Shown here: positions 17,224 to 24,622 of the stretch, in pieces
Layout: each line of letters opens with the position of its first letter
Position numbering within the stretch: the stretch's first letter is position 1
NCBI RefSeq assembly: GCF_000296815.2
Contig: NZ_CAIT01000004.1
Span: 558,001-622,000 of the forward strand
Length of the DNA: 64,000 bases
Source of the DNA: Fibrisoma limi BUZ 3
GTDB taxonomy: Bacteria > Bacteroidota > Bacteroidia > Cytophagales > Spirosomataceae
Reading direction: 5' to 3'
Notes under the pieces: model-generated
The model's input: only the letters and a program-made list of their open reading frames with translations
The model's database searches: none
What the model was told of the DNA's origin: nothing
Translations under genes and position numbers: made by a program

Positions 17224-17793
17224 ATGAGATTCAAAGGCATAATCGCAAGTCTGATGGTGGCCGGTACGCTGGCTTCCTGCGCGCCGGCTATAACGGTTAA
17301 GTACGATTACGATCCGAAAGTGAATGTTCGTCAATTTACGACCTACCGTATTGAAGCCGACCGTCAACGTAATGCTGACCCGATTGTGGGCAGTAACCTG
17401 AACCAGCGCCGGATTGCCGAAGCACTGGAGCAGTCGCTTAAAGCCCGTGGCTATAAGCCTGTTGAGCAGGGTGAAGCTGATTTGATTGTTCGTTTCTTCG
17501 CCGATTCGAAAGATCGTCAGCAGATCCAGTCGAATAACGCATTCGGTCCGTACTCATGGTGGTATGGCGGTTACAACAACAACGTATACTCTCGTCAGTA
17601 CGAAGAGAACCGGGTGGTTGTTAACGTAGTCGATGCCCGTACGAATGATATTGTATGGCAGGGCTGGGCAACTGGCCAACTGAATTCACGGAAGCGTGAG
17701 CGTGACCGCGATCAGGCGTTCCGTGAAACGGTGACGAGCATCATGAAGAACTTCCCGGAAAGCGCCGGGCAGGACTACGGTGCCTCCCGCTAA
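17224..17793 (+). CDS. DUF4136 lipoprotein
   Basis: Envelope lipoprotein of 189 residues. MRFKGIIASLMVAGTLASC has an ideal lipobox (LASC, Cys19). The mature part begins APAITVKYDYDPKVNVRQFT, then RIAEALEQSLKARGYKPVE and ADLIVRFFADS, and ends with VVNVVDARTNDIVWQGWATG. This is the typical DUF4136 pattern of small membrane-associated proteins. No enzymatic role is known. It is followed by its own terminator; the 263-base spacer upstream holds the atpG terminator and no clear promoter box. Confidence 0.88.
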   Translation: MRFKGIIASLMVAGTLASCAPAITVKYDYDPKVNVRQFTTYRIEADRQRNADPIVGSNLNQRRIAEALEQSLKARGYKPVEQGEADLIVRFFADSKDRQQIQSNNAFGPYSWWYGGYNNNVYSRQYEENRVVVNVVDARTNDIVWQGWATGQLNSRKRERDRDQAFRETVTSIMKNFPESAGQDYGASR

Positions 17794-17818
17794 ACAGTGA
17801 ACAGAAGTACACATGCGG

Positions 17819-17855
17819 ACGCCTACGATTCAGCCGAGTCGTAGGCGTTTCTTTT
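17819..17855 (+). terminator. Terminator after the DUF4136 gene
   Basis: The stem ACGCCTACGA (17819-17828) pairs with TCGTAGGCGT (17839-17848), a 10-base loop lies between, and TTCTTTTA follows. A classical intrinsic terminator. Confidence 0.8.
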
Positions 17856-17896
17856 AGTTAACCGTTTTCGTTACTTTGTGTAGGTGAAAAGATACC

Positions 17897-18172
17897 ATGG
17901 CTACAGAGAACCAGAGCACTGTCCGTACGTTACTTGTCGCAGTTGTAGTACTGCTGGCAGGAATAGCGGCTTTGCTGTGGGTAGCGTATAACCGACACCA
18001 GAGGCTGGTTGATGAAGCGCAGGATCTTCGGCGCAATCTGCATCAGAAAAGCAGCCAGATTAAGCAGTTGGAAAACCGGCTTCAGAATTGTGATACGGTC
18101 CAGACGGTCGTTGATTCATCGTGGGGCGCCCAGCCGACTACCACAACGGGAGTCGCCAGGCGATACTACTGA
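17897..18172 (+). CDS. Small membrane protein with coiled coil, 91 aa
   Basis: No family recognised. Residues 10-31 (TLLVAVVVLLAGIAALLWVA) form a single transmembrane helix after a short polar N-terminus. A heptad-patterned segment follows (RLVDEAQDLRRNLHQKSSQI then KQLENRLQNC), a likely short coiled coil, and a Thr-rich tail ends in RRYY. The layout resembles small inner-membrane scaffolding proteins. A single Cys ends the coiled coil and could make an inter-chain disulphide. Convergent with the LytM peptidase gene. Confidence 0.65.
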   Translation: MATENQSTVRTLLVAVVVLLAGIAALLWVAYNRHQRLVDEAQDLRRNLHQKSSQIKQLENRLQNCDTVQTVVDSSWGAQPTTTTGVARRYY

Positions 18173-18187
18173 TTGGCTGATCTGACA

Positions 18188-19531
18188 TCAGGGAGCAATC
18201 GTCCTGGCAATCCAGCCCGCCAGTCCTTCTTCACTCCGGACGAGCAGATATTGACCATACGTTGCCAGAACCTCCAGCGTAGTACCAGTGGGCAACGTAT
18301 CAATCACCCCGGCCGTCGGGGCGGCCGCATCCAGTAAATTGCTGATGCTGGGAAGCGTGTATTGCCGAAGCGGCCGCGTAGCCGATTCGGCTGTATTGCT
18401 GTTAAGGTAGCCCGTCAACCCATCGGGAAGTTCGACCCGCAGCCAGGTGGCTGTTCCGCCAAGGATCGTGAAGGCGGTTGTCCGAGTCAATTCCCGCAAA
18501 ATGGGTGCATCGCTGCCCGGCGACGATCGCATCGGGGAGCGAGTAGTCGAAATGCGCATTGAATCGCCTAATCGGGAAGCCGCCAGCAGTGACTGTTTGG
18601 CCGGTCCCCGACCCAATCGGACAAAGGGCAGTGGATCAACTGCGCCTTCGCTAAACTGATAAATACCAAAATGCAGATGAGGAGCGGTGGTGCGGGCGTT
18701 ACCCGTATTCCCAACAAATCCGAGCGTATCGCCGATGCTGACGCGCTGCCCATCGGTTACGTTGAAGCGGTCGAGATGCGCATAGTATAGCCGCAGGTTT
18801 CGGTCATTGTCCGACAGAAAAACGACGTTACCGCCCAGGTTGTTTGTACCAACGCCCGTTACAACCCCATTGGCCGCAGCGACGGCGGGCGTGCCACGCG
18901 GAGCAAAAATGTCAATGCCTTCGTGTCGCCGACGCCCGCCGTCGCGGGGAGCGCCGAAATAACTGCTGATGCGTCGACTGTCCAGCCCCTGCACCGGAAA
19001 GCTCAGAGCCGGTTCACGGGTGATGGAAATGGTGTAACGACCACTACGTAACAGCTCCGGCTGAACCCGAATCAGATGAGTCTGCGTCCGGTGGACTTCC
19101 CAAACCAGATTGTTGGTATCGGCTTTCGACGAGGCCAGGCGGTCGGGTGTCCGGCCGCCGAGTTCGAATACGTCGATAAAGACCTTGGCATCACGTTGCC
19201 CCTGCGTTTCTACCTGGACAATAAACCGATCACCGCGCGTACCGTCGATTCGGTACCCAACTGCAAATGGTTTGCTGGCTGAGAAATAGCCACTTTCCCG
19301 GTACGGTGTAGTTATCTTAAGTGAATCGCGGAGCGCTTTTTCGCTTGCCTGTAGCCAATCAATACCTAAGGCTGTCTGGTCCAGTTTAGCTTCCTTCAGC
19401 GAATGGGCGTATTGCTCATGGGGCGACGAAGAGCGAAAGAGATTTGTAGCCGGTCCCAGGCCTGTGCAGGCGCTCAGGTAGCTGAGGAGCAGCCCACAGA
19501 AAACCAGTTGATGCCAGTATGTTTTACGCAT
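18188..19531 (-). CDS. M23 (LytM-type) metallopeptidase lipoprotein with SH3-like tail
   Basis: Predicted peptidoglycan endopeptidase in the periplasm, 447 residues. The N-terminus has a lipobox LSAC with Cys22. Residues 80-175 form a beta-rich region. The LytM domain at 190-295 has the zinc ligands His203 and Asp207 (RRHEGIDIFAPRG) and the C-terminal HLHF pair (His285, His287), with His252 in YYAHLDRF. All catalytic positions are present, so it is probably active rather than an EnvC/NlpD-like activator. The last 100 residues look like an SH3-type wall-binding domain (GTATWLRVELPDGLTGYL; YGQYLLVRSEEGLAGWI). Confidence 0.92.
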   Translation of the reverse strand: MRKTYWHQLVFCGLLLSYLSACTGLGPATNLFRSSSPHEQYAHSLKEAKLDQTALGIDWLQASEKALRDSLKITTPYRESGYFSASKPFAVGYRIDGTRGDRFIVQVETQGQRDAKVFIDVFELGGRTPDRLASSKADTNNLVWEVHRTQTHLIRVQPELLRSGRYTISITREPALSFPVQGLDSRRISSYFGAPRDGGRRRHEGIDIFAPRGTPAVAAANGVVTGVGTNNLGGNVVFLSDNDRNLRLYYAHLDRFNVTDGQRVSIGDTLGFVGNTGNARTTAPHLHFGIYQFSEGAVDPLPFVRLGRGPAKQSLLAASRLGDSMRISTTRSPMRSSPGSDAPILRELTRTTAFTILGGTATWLRVELPDGLTGYLNSNTAESATRPLRQYTLPSISNLLDAAAPTAGVIDTLPTGTTLEVLATYGQYLLVRSEEGLAGWIARTIAP

Positions 19532-19709
19532 AGAAATTCTATGAATTTAACGGACTTTGGCTGCCAATATTTTAGTGCAGCGTCAGTCAGCGTGATCACT
19601 CAAGCAGCAGGTTGACGAAAAGAAAAGGAATACCTGATTGGAACGCCAGATCGATGTTTTTAACAAAAACAAAGCCGTATGGTTCTGAACGACAACTGAA
19701 CGCTATTGT

Positions 19710-20468
19710 ATGATACCAGAATGGCTTAAGGCTGGGCTGTGGGGCCTGCTGTCTGGTGGGGCTCTGCTGATTGGCGCTTCATTCGGTTATTTCGTGAACG
19801 TTCCACAACGGTTTATTGCAACCGTGATGGCATTCGGTAGCGGTGTGCTCTTCTCAGCATTATCGTTTGAACTGGTTGATGAAGCGTACCAAACCGGTGG
19901 AATTGATGCTACGGCACTGGGCTTTCTCGGTGGGGCAGGGGTATATACAATCGTGAACTACTGGCTGTCCAGACAGGGGGCGAAACACCGCAAACGGTCT
20001 GGTCAGCAACAAACGTCTGAACAGGATCAGGCGGGCAGTGGACTTGCTATCGCGATTGGGGCCCTGCTCGATGGTATCCCGGAGTCTATTGTGATTGGCT
20101 TGAGCCTGATTGGTGGCAAGGGGGTGAGTGTGGTGGCTGTGGCGGCCGTATTTCTATCGAATATCCCAGAGGGTTTATCCAGCGCGGCCGGGATGAAAAA
20201 AGCTAATCGGTCGATGAAATACGTGCTGGGGATCTGGGGTGGCATTGCCATCGCGTCGGGGGTTGCTGCACTGGTCGGCTATACCGTATTTCAGCACTAC
20301 TCCAACGATGTGATTGCGGCTACCAGCGCCGTTGCGGCCGGGGCTATTCTGGCCATGCTCGTGGATACAATGATACCGGAAGCCTTTGAAGAAGCCCATG
20401 AGTTTGCCGGATTTATTACGGTAGTCGGGTTTCTGCTGGCCTTCATGTTGTCAAAGATGGGCGGTTGA
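19710..20468 (+). CDS. ZIP family metal transporter-like protein
   Basis: Inner-membrane protein of 252 residues with about eight hydrophobic segments and a His/Lys-rich cytoplasmic loop (RQGAKHRKRSGQQQ). The fold matches the ZIP divalent-cation transporters: MAFGSGVLFSALSFELVDEA early, then IGALLDGIPESIVIGLSL in TM4 and SNIPEGLSSAAGM in TM5. In canonical ZIPs these helices carry HNxPEG and HExPHE. Here the first His of each is replaced (DGIPES, SNIPEG), so the metal site differs and substrate choice is open. It precedes a DUF2231 gene by 61 bases. Confidence 0.8.
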   Translation: MIPEWLKAGLWGLLSGGALLIGASFGYFVNVPQRFIATVMAFGSGVLFSALSFELVDEAYQTGGIDATALGFLGGAGVYTIVNYWLSRQGAKHRKRSGQQQTSEQDQAGSGLAIAIGALLDGIPESIVIGLSLIGGKGVSVVAVAAVFLSNIPEGLSSAAGMKKANRSMKYVLGIWGGIAIASGVAALVGYTVFQHYSNDVIAATSAVAAGAILAMLVDTMIPEAFEEAHEFAGFITVVGFLLAFMLSKMGG

Positions 20469-20529
20469 TGCTCATCCAAACGAACATTACGTGGTTTGTA
20501 AAGTTATCTCTGCAAAATCTATCAACGTT

Positions 20530-21078
20530 ATGGAAAGTAGAGCAAAGATTGTAGGACATCCGGCGCATCCGATCCTGATTGTGTTTCCGCTGGGATTGCT
20601 GGCAACGGCGGTCATATTTGACATTGTGTATCTGCTGAACGATAACCCAATGATGGCGACGGTATCGTACTGGATGATCGTAGCCGGATTGATTGGCGGG
20701 CTGGTGGCGGCTGTTCCCGGCTGGAAAGACTGGTTCAATATCCCATCCGGTACGCGGGCGAAACAGGTTGGTCTGGTACATGGTCTTGGGAACATGCTGG
20801 TGTTGTTGCTGTTTGCGGTAAGCTGGCTGTTCCGACAGGACGAAGCAGCGTTTGAGCCGTCGACTCCGGCGTTGGCGCTGTCATTTCTTGGCTTTGCCAT
20901 TGCAGGCTTTACCGGTTGGCTGGGTGGTGAAATGGTGGATCGGCTCGGGGTAGGCGTTGATAATGGCGCGCACCTGAACGCTCCCAATTCCTTATCGGGG
21001 CGTCCTGCATCGGATATTGATGCGGGGTATCGAACCGGCCGAATTAAGGATACTCACGGCCGCGAACGGTTTGCGTAA
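20530..21078 (+). CDS. DUF2231 membrane protein
   Basis: Inner-membrane protein of 182 residues with about four helices. MESRAKIVGHPAHPILIVFP is the family signature, the HPxHP-like motif that has led to heme-binding proposals. Helices follow at LGLLATAVIFDIVYLLND, MIVAGLIGGLVAAVPGW and GNMLVLLLFAVSWLF. The start at 20530 lies exactly on that motif; the longer upstream frame has no ATG of its own and adds unrelated residues. Probably co-transcribed with the ZIP-like gene. Function unknown; redox or metal-related roles are possible. Confidence 0.87.
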   Translation: MESRAKIVGHPAHPILIVFPLGLLATAVIFDIVYLLNDNPMMATVSYWMIVAGLIGGLVAAVPGWKDWFNIPSGTRAKQVGLVHGLGNMLVLLLFAVSWLFRQDEAAFEPSTPALALSFLGFAIAGFTGWLGGEMVDRLGVGVDNGAHLNAPNSLSGRPASDIDAGYRTGRIKDTHGRERFA

Positions 21079-21105
21079 GTAAGAATGTCAATAGTACATA
21101 GTATG

Positions 21106-21143
21106 AAAAAGGGGGTCGGCTTCCAGAAGCCGCCCCCCTTTTT
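21106..21143. terminator. Bidirectional terminator
   Basis: AAAAAGGGGG and CGGCTT at 21106-21122 pair with AAGCCG and CCCCCTTTTT at 21127-21143, with one mismatch and a tiny loop. The A-run and T-run at the two feet make it work on both strands, between convergent genes. Confidence 0.85.
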
Positions 21144-21156
21144 AGGCTAGTAATTG

Positions 21157-22629
21157 CTATTCTATCGCCCGCTGGCCGCGACGAGTCAGTAAGTAAACCG
21201 GTACGCCTAAGCCTGCAATGAGGAGCCCCATGCCGGTATTGAACGTTTTGGTGTACAGCAGGATCCCGCAGATGGTTAGGCCCGCGATGATGTACAAGGC
21301 CGGAACGAGCGGATAACCAACTGCCCGGTAAGGCCGCTCGGTATCAGGTTCTTTCCGCCGGAGTACAAACAGACCAATGATCGTGACAATGTAAAAGCAC
21401 AACGAAGCAAACGTGCAGTAGTCAAGCAAATCACCGTAGCGACCCGACAGGCACAGGATTGAGGCCCAGATGCACTGGAGCCAGAGCGCCTTGCCCGGTA
21501 CGGCGTTTTTGTTCAGGTGCGAAGCCTGTTCCAGAAACAGCCCGTCTTTCGCCATCGCGTAATATAGCCGGGCACCCGCCAGGATCAGGCCATTGTTACA
21601 GCCAAAGGTCGAAATCATGATCAGCACTGCCATGATGCTGACCGCTACGTTGCCGAAAATAACGGACGATGCAGCCGTGGCCACCCGGTCGGCTTCGGCA
21701 AACTGAATCCCTCGACCAATAACGTCGGTGGCCGTCGGTGAACCCGTCAGCGGAAGCAGCGATAGGTAGGATACGTTAGCGAGCAGGTAAATTGTTGTTA
21801 CGAGCAGCGTACCGAAAAAGAGAGCCAGTGGAATGTTCCGGCGCGGATTTTTGATTTCGCCCGCGATGAACGTTACGTTATTCCATGCGTCGGCCGAAAA
21901 CAGTGAGCCAACCATCGACGTACCGAAGGCCAGCAGCAGGGCAATGCCGGTCAGCGGCAGCACCGACGCAATCGTGCCGTCGGGGTTGAGCAGGGTCTGG
22001 TTCGCATTCCAGGCATCAGTCAGGTTGGCCGATAAAACTCCGCTGCTGATCCCAAGCCCAATGCCTACAACGATCAGGCCCAGCAGGGCGATCAGCTTGG
22101 CCGACGTAAATACGTTCTGAATCAGTTTGCCACTTTGTACGCCCTGGCTGTTCAGCCACGTGAGCAGAACCAGACTGGCGATGGCAAACAAAGACCCCGC
22201 CGAAATATCGACGGGGCCGAGGGAAAACAGTACGTTGGCTGGGCTCAGGGCTGGGACGAAAACAGCCGTGTATTTTGTGAAGGCTACTGCTACGGCCGCG
22301 ATGGTACCCGTCTGAATGACCATGAAGACCGTCCAGCCGTAGACAAAACCGAGCAGGGGACCGAATGCCCGCTGAATGTATACGTACTGCCCTCCAGCCT
22401 TAGGCATCATACCGGCCAGTTCGCCGTAGCTGAGCGCGGCCGCAACGGTCAGTACGCCGGTCAGCACCCACAGCAGCAACAGCCAGCCCGACGAGCCGAG
22501 GTTGCGGGCCATGTCGGCCGATACGATAAAAACGCCGGAGCCAATCATCGAACCGGACACGATCAGGGTCGAGTCCATCAGCCCCAGCGAGCGTTTGAAG
22601 TCTGTTTTCTCTTCGACGGCAGGTTGCAC
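21157..22629 (-). CDS. APC family amino-acid permease, GTG start
   Basis: Inner-membrane transporter of 490 residues with twelve hydrophobic segments, probably importing or exchanging amino acids. The substrate-binding region is GSMIGSGVFIVSADMARNLG in TM1, and the conserved GELAGMMPKAGGQYVYIQRA follows TM2. Later helices include the polar VTFIAGEIKNPRRNIPLAL of TM6 and beyond. The frame starts with GTG at 22629 (VQPAVEEKTDFKRSLGLMD). No ATG lies upstream in frame, and the first internal ATG would cut into TM1. The basal fold is of the LAT/YfnA-like branch; exact substrate unknown. Confidence 0.92.
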   Translation of the reverse strand: MQPAVEEKTDFKRSLGLMDSTLIVSGSMIGSGVFIVSADMARNLGSSGWLLLLWVLTGVLTVAAALSYGELAGMMPKAGGQYVYIQRAFGPLLGFVYGWTVFMVIQTGTIAAVAVAFTKYTAVFVPALSPANVLFSLGPVDISAGSLFAIASLVLLTWLNSQGVQSGKLIQNVFTSAKLIALLGLIVVGIGLGISSGVLSANLTDAWNANQTLLNPDGTIASVLPLTGIALLLAFGTSMVGSLFSADAWNNVTFIAGEIKNPRRNIPLALFFGTLLVTTIYLLANVSYLSLLPLTGSPTATDVIGRGIQFAEADRVATAASSVIFGNVAVSIMAVLIMISTFGCNNGLILAGARLYYAMAKDGLFLEQASHLNKNAVPGKALWLQCIWASILCLSGRYGDLLDYCTFASLCFYIVTIIGLFVLRRKEPDTERPYRAVGYPLVPALYIIAGLTICGILLYTKTFNTGMGLLIAGLGVPVYLLTRRGQRAIE

Positions 22630-22704
22630 GGAAGTACGCAGATTTAGGTGAATATCTAAGCAATAAGCAGAGCGTACTTTAGAAAAACAAATTCGGGGTT
22701 ACGT

Positions 22705-23586
22705 TTAAAAGCGAACAACAATACTGGCACCCGATTGTCCTAAGGTAGAATACGGGCGAAGCTCCCAGGATACCTTCTGTTTCAGGGCCCGGTTATAATA
22801 CTGTACTGCCCGCAGGAAAGAGTCTGCCCGTCCGGCGGGGGCTGAGACATAAGCAATAAGGCCAACCAGGGTTGAGATCGCACCACCAATGATCAGGCCC
22901 CGGCCGTTGGGTCGGTTGACTTCTGTTGGTGAGGACGACAAAAAGCCCGGGGCAGGAATCGTTTTACCGGGAGTTGTGATCTGAACAGCCGGTATCTCAT
23001 TAGGACCAATTGTCGTTTTGTAGCCCTGGTAGGGCCCTGAAGTCATGCAAGTATAAGTTATTGTCCCATCGCTATTGCCAGTGCCTATCCAGGCGTTGCA
23101 GGCATTTATGGACGACGTAGTTGTTGGCGGGAGTGTGATGGTGCCTGGCGAAGGGGCTGGGCTCCAGGCATTTCGCTGCCGGGTTAATTCCTGGTTGTAA
23201 AGATTGGCCTGCACAAAACCAATACTCATGCTAATGATGCCCGACCAGAAAAAAATAGCGCCAACCGTCCGACCTGTTTGTTGCCCCTCCACAATTCTCG
23301 TAAAATTCTCGTGTTCGCGCTGAACGTCTGGATCATTCAACGCCAGCATGCGGGGCCACAGCTCGCGTTCGGGGTCTTCAACATCAATGCCATCGTATGT
23401 ATAAATGCGTTGTAAGGTGGTGCTTACATGCCGACGGTTTCCATATGTAAATGGATATTCCCGGAACTCAATGGGTTTGAGGGTATCACCATAAGGCTTC
23501 GGTAAGACGCTGCCCGAATTGACCGTTTTGGTCTGAGCCCATACGCATAGAGGTGAAACGGCTAGAAGTAAAAGTAAGGTTTTCAT
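22705..23586 (-). CDS. Exported hypothetical protein with two membrane segments, 293 aa
   Basis: No family recognised. MKTLLLLLAVSPLCVWAQ is a signal peptide. The mature part has a conserved-looking N-terminal stretch (PIEFREYPFTYGNRRHVSTT), then two glycine-rich hydrophobic segments: AIFFWSGIISMSIGFVQ near residue 114 and LIIGGAISTLVGLIAYV near 240. Between them lies a Pro/Thr/Ser-rich spacer containing two cysteines (INACNAWIG, YTCMTSG), perhaps a disulphide loop. The end, RALKQKVSWELRPYSTLGQS followed by GASIVVRF, looks like a final beta strand. An envelope protein; function unknown. Confidence 0.65.
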   Translation of the reverse strand: MKTLLLLLAVSPLCVWAQTKTVNSGSVLPKPYGDTLKPIEFREYPFTYGNRRHVSTTLQRIYTYDGIDVEDPERELWPRMLALNDPDVQREHENFTRIVEGQQTGRTVGAIFFWSGIISMSIGFVQANLYNQELTRQRNAWSPAPSPGTITLPPTTTSSINACNAWIGTGNSDGTITYTCMTSGPYQGYKTTIGPNEIPAVQITTPGKTIPAPGFLSSSPTEVNRPNGRGLIIGGAISTLVGLIAYVSAPAGRADSFLRAVQYYNRALKQKVSWELRPYSTLGQSGASIVVRF

Positions 23587-23702
23587 GAGCGTTGATTCTG
23601 AAAGCAATGTATCAAAAAGTACTATATATCAATATATCCTGTTTAAAGAAATGAGTAGCCAAAATGTCGATTTGCGTGTTATACATGAGAAACTTGTCCA
23701 TC

Positions 23703-24530
23703 ATGGCGCAACGCTCCTTCTCGACTGCTACGTCAGTTAGTGATCTGGTCAGTAAAAAATCAACCAACAACACCGTTTACGACGCCGACCGAGATATATG
23801 GTGGGATCCCGATGAGCTGTTTTTCATGCTGAAGACGTCCGTCAATCCGGCGCGGTTTAGCTATTTCAACCGTATTCTGGCTGCTCAGGATAGCGTTGTT
23901 CGGGGAGCCGCTCTGCTGGATGTGGGCTGTGGGGGCGGGATTCTGGCCGAGGAGTTTGCCGAATTGGGAATGAACGTAACAGGGATCGATCCGTCGGCAT
24001 CAGCCATTGCTACGGCTCGTCGTCATGCTCAACAACAAGGCTTATCGATTGATTACTACGTTGGCGCGGGTGAAAAGCTGCCGTTTGCCGATGCGTCCTT
24101 CGATTATGTCAGTTGCTGCGATGTGCTGGAACACGTAGAGGACGTCAACCAGGTACTGAGTGAGATCAGTCGCGTACTACGGCCGGGTGGCTTGTTTTTC
24201 TATGATACCGTAAACCGGACGTGGCTGAGCTGGCTGTTTTTGATCAAAATTGCCCAGGACTTGAAACGCTGGGCGTTCATGAAGCCTGATCAGCACCTGT
24301 ATGAGTTGTTCATCAAACCGGCCGAACTCAACCGGCACCTGAATGCCGTTGGCCTGACGAACCAGGACGTACGCGGTATGGTCGCCGACTACAATCCACT
24401 GCTGACCCTGCATTACCTACGCAAACGCGCCACTGGCCGCTGGACCTTCCGGCACCTCGGCGAACGCATGAAAATGCGCGAGGGCAAGGATACGAGTTTG
24501 TGTTATATGGGATGGGGGAGGAAAAAATGA
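23703..24530 (+). CDS. UbiG-like class I SAM-dependent methyltransferase
   Basis: 275-residue methyltransferase. Motif I is LLDVGCGGG (71-79), followed by MNVTGIDPSASAIATARRHA, EKLPFADASFDYVSCCDVLE and SRVLRPGGLFFYDT. The C-terminal DQHLYELFIKPAELNRHLNA resembles the UbiG/Coq3 substrate segment, so an O-methyl transfer to a phenolic, quinone-like or polyketide substrate is likely. Members of this phylum normally use menaquinone, so a ubiquinone role is doubtful. Three ATGs (23664, 23685, 23703) are in frame; the last fits best because the added residues look like leader sequence. Divergent from the exported hypothetical gene. Confidence 0.85.
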   Translation: MAQRSFSTATSVSDLVSKKSTNNTVYDADRDIWWDPDELFFMLKTSVNPARFSYFNRILAAQDSVVRGAALLDVGCGGGILAEEFAELGMNVTGIDPSASAIATARRHAQQQGLSIDYYVGAGEKLPFADASFDYVSCCDVLEHVEDVNQVLSEISRVLRPGGLFFYDTVNRTWLSWLFLIKIAQDLKRWAFMKPDQHLYELFIKPAELNRHLNAVGLTNQDVRGMVADYNPLLTLHYLRKRATGRWTFRHLGERMKMREGKDTSLCYMGWGRKK

Positions 24531-24622
24531 AGAAAGGGAGGAAAGGGATGAGGGGGAGGAAAGGGAGGAGGGGATGAAATTACCGTTTCTTCTCCCTTTC
24601 TTCCCCTTTCTCCCTTTCCTGC
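24531..24622. repeat. Polypurine/polypyrimidine imperfect inverted repeat filling a convergent spacer
   Basis: Directly after the methyltransferase TGA the + strand reads AGAAAGGGAGGAAAGGG and AGGAAAGGGAGGAGGGG. After a short AT-rich centre (ATGAAATTACCG) it turns to TTTCTTCTCCCTTTCTTCC and TTTCTCCCTTTCCTGC, reaching the TAA of the hexosaminidase gene. The halves are approximate complements built on GGAAAGGG. It is the same kind of element as 4801-4884 and probably folds in both mRNAs as a terminator. Confidence 0.65.
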
